A DNA stretch of 64,000 nt, taken from the NCBI GenBank assembly GCA_001306305.2, contig CP155577.1:2649501-2713500 (forward strand), given 5' to 3'. Source of the stretch: Citromicrobium bathyomarinum (lineage in GTDB: Bacteria; Pseudomonadota; Alphaproteobacteria; Sphingomonadales; Sphingomonadaceae). Numbering within the stretch: position 1 is the stretch's first letter; each line of letters starts with the position of its first letter. Below the pieces are notes generated by a model, which saw nothing but the letters and a program-made list of their open reading frames with translations, was not told the origin of the DNA and searched no databases. Shown here in pieces: positions 57,986 through 64,000 of the stretch. Both the position numbers and the translations under genes were made by a program.

Positions 57986-59674
57986 TCAGTTTGTCCTGCC
58001 GACCTCGCGCATCGCCTCATCGAGCGCGCGCAGCGCCTCGGTCCGCTCTCGCCGCGACAGATCGCGATCGCTCTCGATCTCGCGGCGGGCGCTGGCAATC
58101 GCGTCTTTTGCGCTCACCATCATGGCGGTGCGGCAGAACACCATCACCTTCTTGCCATCGGGACCGATACGCTCGGTCACCGCTTGGTCGCTCCCGTCGC
58201 AAGCGAAGGTGAATTCGGGCATCTCGGCAGCGGCCTGGGCGAGCGCGAGGCGGGTCTCGCGCTCGATCATGCCGCTCTCGCCAAGGCTCCGGCGCATCTC
58301 ATCCAGTTGCTTGCGCAGGTCGCCATTTTCTCCGAGCCGCTTGCGCAGAAGCTCCATCTCGCTCCGCAGCTCGCGCTGCATGCGGTCGGTATCGACCCTT
58401 GCATCGCGCAGGCTGTCGAGCCCGGCTTCGATCTTGGCCCGCTCCTCTGGCGTCGCGGGGCGACCATTGACGGTGTAGGTGGTCCGCTTGGTGCGCTTGC
58501 CAGAGTCGTCGGTCGTCACCTTGCGTTCGACGCGGACCACACGCTCTGCGTCATCGCCATCGTCTCCGTCAGAGAGCACGAAGACAGCGGGCGCTTCCGG
58601 TGCGGCGGGTGCCTCCGGCGCGGCAGGCGCATCCGGCGCAGCCGGAGCCACGGGCGCGAGCGGTGCCACCGGCGCTACCGGGGCGAGCGGTGCCGCAGGA
58701 GCCTCGGGCACGCCCAGCGCCTCTGCATAGGAAATCGATGCGGTCAGCGGCACGGTGGCAAGCGCACCGATCATCAGCGTGCGTGCGGCAATCCGCCGAC
58801 GCGGGGAAATATCGGACATGGTCAGGCTCCTCAGACGGTGGATAATCGATTTGTCCCCCAGCACAGGGCACGCCATCGGCGCGGCCAGCGCCAGGCTGGC
58901 GCGCCTGTCGCTGCGGGTCGCGAAGGACGCGATCGTGGTTGCGTAGGCTTCGCGCCGGCGCGCATCGCAGCGGGCGACGACACGGGCATCGCATGCCGCT
59001 TCCTGATCGCGCCGCATCGCACGCCAGCCGACCCAGCCGAGCGGGTTGAACCAGTGCAGCGCGAACAGCGGCTGGACCAGCGCGTTGACCAGCAGGTCAT
59101 GCGCGCGGTGGTGCGCAAGCTCGTGCTCCAGTGCGAGATCGCGGCGGGTCTTCTCGGTATTGGCCATGAAGCCTTCGGGCAGCGCGACCACCTTGTCGAA
59201 CACGCCGAACGCGACCGGCGATGCGGTGGCAGGCGATTCGATCAACCGCACGCTGCCGCGCGTGCCCACGCCGATGCTCGCTCGCAGAAGCTGGCGGCGC
59301 ATGGCGAAATAGAGCGTGTAGCGGCGGATCAGGAAGACCAGCACTCCGGTCAGCCACACCACCATTCCGATCAGCGCCCAGTCTGTGGTCGGCTCGCTCG
59401 CCACCATGGGTTGCAGCAGCAGCGCACCACCGCCGGTTTCGGCGAGCGTGTGCTCTCCTATTGGCAGAAGAACCGCCGTGGGTTCCGGACCCATCGATGC
59501 CGGCAGCACAATCGGCGGAAGGACCAGCCGCGCGACCGGCAGCGCCCACAGCGCGTAGGCGGCCTGCGCCCCAAAATGACGCGACACGGGACGGCGCAGC
59601 ACCAGCACTGCGGCGACTAGCGCGCCGGTCCACAGCAGCGTGTCGAGGGCGAAATCCTGCAGGTCGATGCTCAT
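57986..59674 (-). CDS. M56-family (BlaR1-like) membrane metallopeptidase
   Basis: A 562-residue sensor-protease-type protein. Four membrane helices (about 15-32, 38-55, 92-112, and one about 280-300) surround a cytoplasmic zinc domain with EHELAHHRAHD (about 188-198) and EAACDARVV as third-ligand region. After the last helix comes a periplasmic Ala/Pro-rich track (repeats of PAAP/EAPA, about 305-350) and a charged coiled-coil C-terminus (about 370-555) instead of the penicillin-binding domain of BlaR1. So the signal is not a beta-lactam as in classic BlaR1, or is unknown. Overlaps blaI by 4 bp. Confidence 0.9.
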   Translation of the reverse strand: MSIDLQDFALDTLLWTGALVAAVLVLRRPVSRHFGAQAAYALWALPVARLVLPPIVLPASMGPEPTAVLLPIGEHTLAETGGGALLLQPMVASEPTTDWALIGMVVWLTGVLVFLIRRYTLYFAMRRQLLRASIGVGTRGSVRLIESPATASPVAFGVFDKVVALPEGFMANTEKTRRDLALEHELAHHRAHDLLVNALVQPLFALHWFNPLGWVGWRAMRRDQEAACDARVVARCDARRREAYATTIASFATRSDRRASLALAAPMACPVLGDKSIIHRLRSLTMSDISPRRRIAARTLMIGALATVPLTASISYAEALGVPEAPAAPLAPVAPVAPLAPVAPAAPDAPAAPEAPAAPEAPAVFVLSDGDDGDDAERVVRVERKVTTDDSGKRTKRTTYTVNGRPATPEERAKIEAGLDSLRDARVDTDRMQRELRSEMELLRKRLGENGDLRKQLDEMRRSLGESGMIERETRLALAQAAAEMPEFTFACDGSDQAVTERIGPDGKKVMVFCRTAMMVSAKDAIASARREIESDRDLSRRERTEALRALDEAMREVGRTN

Positions 59675-60060
59675 TTGCGCATCTCCTTCAGCAGGCGTTC
59701 GATCTCGCCGAGATCCTCATCGGTCAGCGCCTCGCTCTCGGCCAGGTGAGCGAAAAGAGAGGCCGCGCGCCCGCCGAACAGCCGGTCGACCAGCCGGCGG
59801 GATTCGCCGCCGACATAGTCCGCACGCTCGATCAGCGGGGTGTAGAGGAACCGGCGTCCGTCGGGCTCGGTCGCCAGTGCGCCCTTGCTCACCAGCCGGG
59901 CCAGCAGCGTCTTGACCGTGGGCATGGACCAGCCGCGCGCTTCGCAGACCTGATCGCACACATCGGTCGCGCTGACCGGATGGCGATCCCAGATCACCTC
60001 CATGATCGCGTGCTCAGCCTCGCTGATGCGTTCGCCCTTCCCTTCTTTCGAATCGGACAT
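59671..60060 (-). CDS. BlaI/MecI/CopY-type repressor
   Basis: A 129-residue winged-helix repressor. ISEAEHAIMEVIWDRHPVSATDV and MPTVKTLLARLVSKGAL are the family DNA-binding segments; the C-terminal helices (RLVDRLFGGRAASLFAHL) dimerise. Expected to be cleaved in response to the M56 protein. Its ATG lies about 24 bp from a BlaI-like operator, so it is autoregulated. No beta-lactamase or other obvious target gene lies beside it. Confidence 0.93.
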   Translation of the reverse strand: MSDSKEGKGERISEAEHAIMEVIWDRHPVSATDVCDQVCEARGWSMPTVKTLLARLVSKGALATEPDGRRFLYTPLIERADYVGGESRRLVDRLFGGRAASLFAHLAESEALTDEDLGEIERLLKEMRK

Positions 60061-60083
60061 CGACCGTCTCCCTCCTCATCCGT

Positions 60084-60115
60084 CTACACCTGTAGCCATA
60101 ACGACTACGGGTGTA
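60084..60115 (-). promoter_or_regulatory. Tandem BlaI-type operators upstream of the repressor gene
   Basis: CTACA-cc-TGTAG at 60084-60095 is a perfect dyad matching the BlaI/MecI core TACA-N2-TGTA. A second, weaker half-matched copy, CTAC-ggg-TGTA, lies at 60105-60115, one to two helical turns away. The positions fit autoregulation of the blaI-M56 operon. Confidence 0.7.
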
Positions 60116-60172
60116 AACATGAGCGGTGGATGAACGGTTCGTGAGGCGCTTTGCCCTCGCCCGGACAAGCGA

Positions 60173-61042
60173 TCAGCAGACTTCTGCGGTGTTCTCCGGA
60201 ATCGGGCCCGGCGGCACGCGCGCATCGCTCATCCAGAAAGGATCGGCAGCCAGCCGATGCCGGTCGCCATAGGCGGCGCGCAAGGCGGCGGCGAGCTGCG
60301 GATCATAGGCTTCCAGATCGCGATGGCCCAGGATCCGGCGTCCGTCGAAGACCTGCAGCCGGTTCGAATCGAACCAGAACTGCGCCCCTTCGGCCCAATA
60401 TTCCTGCACCGTGGTCATGTTGTATTCCTCGAACCAAAGCTTGTTGGCCTGCGCATTGGCATACGCCGCCTCCACCTCGGCGTAGAGATCGGGGTCCGCG
60501 CCCTGGATGGCGAACAGGATGTTGTGCGCGAATTCGTGGACCAGAATGGTCTCACCGTAATAGCGGCTGGTCGGCAGGCCGAGGACATCTTCTTCCGAGC
60601 CGACCGTATGCTGCCCGCCGATCCCGCGTGCGCGCGCATCCCAATAGGCGCGGTCGGTCAGGCTGCCGATCCGCTCGTCATAATGCTTCTTCTCGCACCG
60701 GGTCAGGCGCGGATCGTCGGGGGCTGGCTTCTTCCAGTGCGCGTTTTCTGGAAGGTCGAGCAGCGCCTCGGTCTCGGCAATGATCGCGACGCGGTAGCCT
60801 TCCCGGCGCAACCAGTCCGCGAGATCGGGACGGAAGGCGAGCATATCCTCGATCATCGCCTCCGCCGCGACCATCGCATCTTCGGACACGACGCTGGAGG
60901 AGACCACGGGGATACCATCCGCATCGCGGTACTGCGTGTAGAAGTCGGGAATGCCGAGCGCGGGTGGCGGGGGTGAGGTGGCGACGCTCGCGCAGGCGGT
61001 CAAGGCCGCGATGCTGGCGATTGCGAGGAAGCGGAGGCTCAT
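60173..61042 (-). CDS. Zinc-peptidase-like lipoprotein of unknown function
   Basis: A 289-residue exported lipoprotein: the leader ends ALTAC with Cys at about 17. A gluzincin-type active site is visible: ILVHEFAHNILF (HExxH at about 167-171) and, about 45 residues later, EYWAEGAQFWF, whose Glu could be the third zinc ligand. The spacing is like that of the ATLF (anthrax lethal factor-like) clan. No named family recognised with certainty. It lies 56 bp downstream of sdhA on the same strand, in the place where sdhB often is. Confidence 0.8.
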   Translation of the reverse strand: MSLRFLAIASIAALTACASVATSPPPPALGIPDFYTQYRDADGIPVVSSSVVSEDAMVAAEAMIEDMLAFRPDLADWLRREGYRVAIIAETEALLDLPENAHWKKPAPDDPRLTRCEKKHYDERIGSLTDRAYWDARARGIGGQHTVGSEEDVLGLPTSRYYGETILVHEFAHNILFAIQGADPDLYAEVEAAYANAQANKLWFEEYNMTTVQEYWAEGAQFWFDSNRLQVFDGRRILGHRDLEAYDPQLAAALRAAYGDRHRLAADPFWMSDARVPPGPIPENTAEVC

Positions 61043-61098
61043 GCTGCCAAGCTACATCCGCAAAAATGAACGGCGGGCGAAACCGCCCGCCGTTCCAA

Positions 61099-62973
61099 TT
61101 AGTACACCCGCTTCTTCGGCTTGATGTACTCGATATCGTCGGTCAGCGTGTATTCGTGCACCGGGCGGTAATCGATCTTCATATCGCCCTTGCCCGAACC
61201 CTTGGCACCGCCGCCCCAGCCGTCGAACCACGTCACCGTGTGCTTCATCCACTCGGCATCGTTGCGATCGGGGAAATCCTCGTGCGCGTGGGCGCCGCGG
61301 CTTTCCTTGCGGTTGTCGGCGCTGGTCATGGTGACGCTGGCCTGCGCCATCAGGTTGTCCAGCTCCAGCGTCTCGATCAGATCGCTGTTCCAGATCAGCG
61401 AGCGGTCGGACACGTGGATGTCCTGCATCGAAGCGTTGACCTCGGCGAGGTGCTTCTTGCCCGCCGCGAGCGTCTCGGTGTCGCGGAACACGGCAGCATG
61501 CTTCTGCATGGTCTTCTGCATGTCTTCGCGAATCCGCGCGGTCGGCAGGCTGCCCTTGGCGTGGCGGAAGTGGTCGAGCCGGGTAAGCGCCAGATCGGCA
61601 CTGTCGGCGGGAAGCGCATCATGGCTCGCGCCCGGCTTCATCGTTTCGGCCAGACGGTGGCCGATCGCGCGGCCGAACACCACGAGGTCGATCAGCGAAT
61701 TGGAGCCAAGACGGTTTGCCCCGTGGACCGAGACGCAGCCCGCCTCGCCCGCAGCATAGAGCCCGGGCACGACATGGTCGGGATTGCCGTCCGGCCCGAT
61801 GGTCACGACTTCGCCGTGATAGTTCGTCGGGATGCCGCCCATGTTGTAGTGGACGGTCGGCGTCACGGGGAGCGGTTCGCGCGTCAGGTCGACGCCGGCG
61901 AAGATCTTGCCGCTTTCGGTGATGCCCGGCAGGCGCTCTGCCAGAACCTTGGGATCGATGTGATCGAGGTGCAGGTAGATGTGGTCGCCATCCTTGCCCA
62001 CGCCCCGGCCTTCACGCATTTCCAGCGCCATCGAGCGGGAGACCACGTCGCGCGACGCCAGATCCTTGGCCGAGGGAGCATAGCGTTCCATGAACCGCTC
62101 GCCTTCGGAGTTGGTCAGGTAACCGCCTTCGCCGCGCGCGCCTTCGGTGATCAGCACGCCCGCGCCGTAGATGCCGGTCGGGTGGAACTGGACGAACTCC
62201 ATGTCCTGCAGCGGCAGACCAGCGCGCAGCACCATGCCGCCACCGTCGCCGGTGCAGGTATGGGCGCTCGTGGCGGTGTAGTAGCAGCGGCCGTAGCCGC
62301 CAGTCGCCAGCACCACGGCATGCGCGCGAAAGCGGTGGATCGTGCCGTCATCCAGGCACATCGCGATCACGCCGACGCAGCGACGGTTCGCACCCTCGCC
62401 CGTCATGATCAGGTCGATCGCGAAATATTCGATGAAGAAGTCCGCGTCGTATTTCAGGCTCTGCTGGTAGAGCGCGTGGAGCATCGCGTGCCCCGTACGG
62501 TCCGCCGCGGCGCAGGTGCGCTGCACGGGCGGGCCTTCGCCCATGTTCTGCATGTGGCCGCCGAACGGACGCTGGTAGATCGTGCCGTCCTTGTTGCGGC
62601 TGAACGGCACGCCCGCGTGCTCCAGCTCGTACACCGCCTGCGGAGCTTCGCGTGCGAGATATTCGATCGCGTCCTGGTCGCCCAGCCAGTCAGACCCCTT
62701 CACGGTGTCGTACATGTGCCAGGTCCAGTGGTCGGGCGTGTTGTTGCCCAGCGACGCGGCGATCCCGCCTTGCGCCGCCACGGTGTGCGAACGCGTGGGG
62801 AAGACCTTGGAGATGTTCGCGGTCTTGAAGCCGGCCTCTGCCGCGCCCATCGTCGCGCGCAGGCCCGAACCGCCCGCGCCGACGACGACCACGTCGAAAT
62901 CATGGTCGATGATCGGATAGGCTTCGCTCGCCTTGCCGGGCTGTGCGGTGGTCGTGTGGGTATCGGTCGCCAT
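61099..62973 (-). CDS. sdhA: Succinate dehydrogenase flavoprotein subunit
   Basis: A 624-residue flavoprotein that oxidises succinate to fumarate in complex II. FAD motif [19 protein letters not shown] near residues 29-47; the flavinylation His in [16 protein letters not shown]; substrate-binding [14 protein letters not shown] and the catalytic Arg region [10 protein letters not shown]-terminal RSRGAH-type helical domain ([16 protein letters not shown]) and the YRPVHEYTL end. Starts by overlapping the sdhD stop by one base. No sdhB follows. Confidence 0.97.
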   Translation of the reverse strand: MATDTHTTTAQPGKASEAYPIIDHDFDVVVVGAGGSGLRATMGAAEAGFKTANISKVFPTRSHTVAAQGGIAASLGNNTPDHWTWHMYDTVKGSDWLGDQDAIEYLAREAPQAVYELEHAGVPFSRNKDGTIYQRPFGGHMQNMGEGPPVQRTCAAADRTGHAMLHALYQQSLKYDADFFIEYFAIDLIMTGEGANRRCVGVIAMCLDDGTIHRFRAHAVVLATGGYGRCYYTATSAHTCTGDGGGMVLRAGLPLQDMEFVQFHPTGIYGAGVLITEGARGEGGYLTNSEGERFMERYAPSAKDLASRDVVSRSMALEMREGRGVGKDGDHIYLHLDHIDPKVLAERLPGITESGKIFAGVDLTREPLPVTPTVHYNMGGIPTNYHGEVVTIGPDGNPDHVVPGLYAAGEAGCVSVHGANRLGSNSLIDLVVFGRAIGHRLAETMKPGASHDALPADSADLALTRLDHFRHAKGSLPTARIREDMQKTMQKHAAVFRDTETLAAGKKHLAEVNASMQDIHVSDRSLIWNSDLIETLELDNLMAQASVTMTSADNRKESRGAHAHEDFPDRNDAEWMKHTVTWFDGWGGGAKGSGKGDMKIDYRPVHEYTLTDDIEYIKPKKRVY

Positions 62974-63359
62974 CAGGCGGCTCCTGCAAATGCGATGCTG
63001 GCGATGCAGAAGATGCCGAACACGGCCCCTGCCACCGCCACGAGATTGAGAAGGGCGATCAGCGCGAAGCGGCTGCCGCCCTGGTGGATATAGTCCTCGA
63101 TCAGAACCTGCAGGCCCAGCCGCGCGTGCCAGAACGTGCTGACGATCAGCAGGATCAGCGCCGCCGCCGCGATCGGCGAGGAGAGCCAGCCGGTCACCGT
63201 GCCGTAGTCGTAGGCGGGCAGCAGCAGGAAGCTGACCAGCAGGAACAGCACCAGCACCAGATTGCCGATCGCGGTGAACCGCTGGAGCAGCCAGTGATGC
63301 GCGCCCTCGTGGGCCGAGCCGAGGCCGCGCACGCGGCCGATGGAGGTTCCGTTACCCAT
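62973..63359 (-). CDS. sdhD: Succinate dehydrogenase membrane anchor SdhD
   Basis: A 128-residue three-helix anchor. Opening [24 protein letters not shown] is typical of alphaproteobacterial SdhD. Helices are about 32-52, 57-77 and 100-125. [16 protein letters not shown] holds the haem His and quinone-site residues. Lies between sdhC (10-bp gap) and sdhA (overlap). Confidence 0.93.
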   Translation of the reverse strand: MGNGTSIGRVRGLGSAHEGAHHWLLQRFTAIGNLVLVLFLLVSFLLLPAYDYGTVTGWLSSPIAAAALILLIVSTFWHARLGLQVLIEDYIHQGGSRFALIALLNLVAVAGAVFGIFCIASIAFAGAA

Positions 63360-63369
63360 GGGAAATGCC

Positions 63370-63750
63370 TTACTTGAGGAGGATGATCGCCCAGAAGGCG
63401 ATGGTCAGAAGGACGCCGAGGATCGGGGCCAGCGTCGACCAGGTCTTGTTGATCGTCAGCTCGTACCCCGCGCCGATATCGAGCACGAAGTGGCGCAGAC
63501 CGCTCATCATGTGGCTGAAGAAGGCCCAGGTCAGGCCGACCAGCACGATATAGCCGGGGATCGAGGTCGCAACGGCGGAGAAGGTGGCATACGCCTCCGG
63601 CCCGCTCGCCATCGCGCCCAGCCACCAGAGCAGCACGGCGAGGCCGACCAGCGCCATTCCGTCACCGGTGACGCGGTGCAGGATCGAGGTGAACATGTGC
63701 GGGCCCCACTTCCAGATCTGGAGATGGGGAGAGAGTGGTCTGTTCGACAT
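63370..63750 (-). CDS. sdhC: Succinate dehydrogenase cytochrome b556 subunit SdhC
   Basis: A 126-residue three-helix haem anchor of complex II. MSNRPLSPHLQIWKW and FTSILHRVTGDGMAL are the diagnostic N-terminal motif; FFSHMMSGLRHFVLDIG contains the haem-ligating His. ATG 63750 follows AAGCCACC weakly, but the motif fixes the start. First gene of sdhCDA; divergent from a short-chain dehydrogenase with a 170-bp gap that shows no other gene. Confidence 0.95.
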   Translation of the reverse strand: MSNRPLSPHLQIWKWGPHMFTSILHRVTGDGMALVGLAVLLWWLGAMASGPEAYATFSAVATSIPGYIVLVGLTWAFFSHMMSGLRHFVLDIGAGYELTINKTWSTLAPILGVLLTIAFWAIILLK

Positions 63751-63920
63751 GGTGGCTTGCGGATCCAATCTGGCCGGTGCGGTAGGTCTTGCGCCTCCAC
63801 TTAGCGGATGCGCGGTCAGGTTCAAGCGAGTCAAAAGCATGGGTGCAAAAGCACGGACCATGGGGTGAGCGCAAGCGCGGGGCTTGGTCGCGCGCATCAA
63901 TCGGCCTAACAGGTGGCTCC

Positions 63921-64000
63921 ATGACAGGCATTCTCGTCACAGGATCGAGCCGCGGGATCGGCGCCGCCATTCGCGAACAGCTGGAGGCGCGCTGCGTGCG
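63921..64000 (+). CDS. Short-chain dehydrogenase/reductase (5' fragment)
   Basis: The first 26 codons of an SDR gene, cut by the window edge. The opening MTGILVTGSSRGIGAAI is the beta-strand and TGxxxGIG cofactor loop of the family. AGGTGG lies upstream of the ATG. The specific enzyme cannot be told. Confidence 0.8.
   Translation, partial: MTGILVTGSSRGIGAAIREQLEARCV

Overview
The window is high-GC chromosomal DNA of an alphaproteobacterium, most likely a sphingomonad (Erythrobacteraceae-like). Supporting signs are a GcrA-type cell-cycle regulator, a TonB-dependent receptor paired with exported esterases, the order rimP-nusA-ylxR-infB, an HWE/HisKA_2-type kinase and sdhCDA. No transposase, integrase, phage gene or CRISPR array was found. 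The genus is inferred; no rRNA is present to settle it.

Region 1 (1-14.4 kb) is an accessory catabolic block. It holds a TonB-dependent receptor cut by the window edge, three type-B carboxylesterases with three different export signals (Sec, lipoprotein, Tat-like), two TetR-type regulators, a Tat-type MmgE/PrpD protein, an amidohydrolase-2 protein, an acyl-CoA thioesterase II, a glyoxalase-fold protein and an exported DapA-like aldolase. Together they suggest uptake and breakdown of an ester-containing compound to acyl-CoA; the substrate is unknown. Two related 129-bp elements in opposite orientation sit at 3641 and 14244 and bracket most of the block.

Region 2 (14.4-20.4 kb, all minus strand) is a short-chain alcohol/aldehyde oxidation operon. 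Its order is a GAF-Fis regulator lacking the AAA+ domain, an AldB-type aldehyde dehydrogenase, a zinc alcohol dehydrogenase, and a DUF779 domain fused in frame to acetyl-CoA synthetase. The route is alcohol to aldehyde to acid to acyl-CoA.

Region 3 (20.5-32.1 kb) is a 2892-residue autotransporter-type surface protein built of many beta-sandwich repeats, divergent from a NarL-type response regulator and a membrane sensor kinase that are translationally coupled.

Region 4 (32.1-45.1 kb) has tRNA-Ser(CGA), hspQ, an ABC-2 permease, gcrA, a DUF1993 protein, a spermidine-synthase-like protein, an aryl-alcohol-type dehydrogenase, a sensor kinase, pnp, rpsO, truB, glpD, an M50 protease and tdk. TruB carries about 50 extra residues encoded by an in-frame palindromic repeat element.

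Region 5 (45.1-51.6 kb) is the translation/transcription operon rimP-nusA-ylxR-infB-(42-codon membrane ORF)-hotdog thioesterase-rbfA, with most junctions overlapping.

Region 6 (51.8-64 kb) has an M28 lipoprotein peptidase, 3-hydroxybutyrate dehydrogenase, a YpfJ-type zinc peptidase, a long acidic protein with a degenerate ClpP-like domain, a luciferase-like monooxygenase, a BlaI/M56 pair with BlaI-type operators, a zinc-peptidase-like lipoprotein, sdhCDA without an adjacent sdhB, and the start of an SDR gene.
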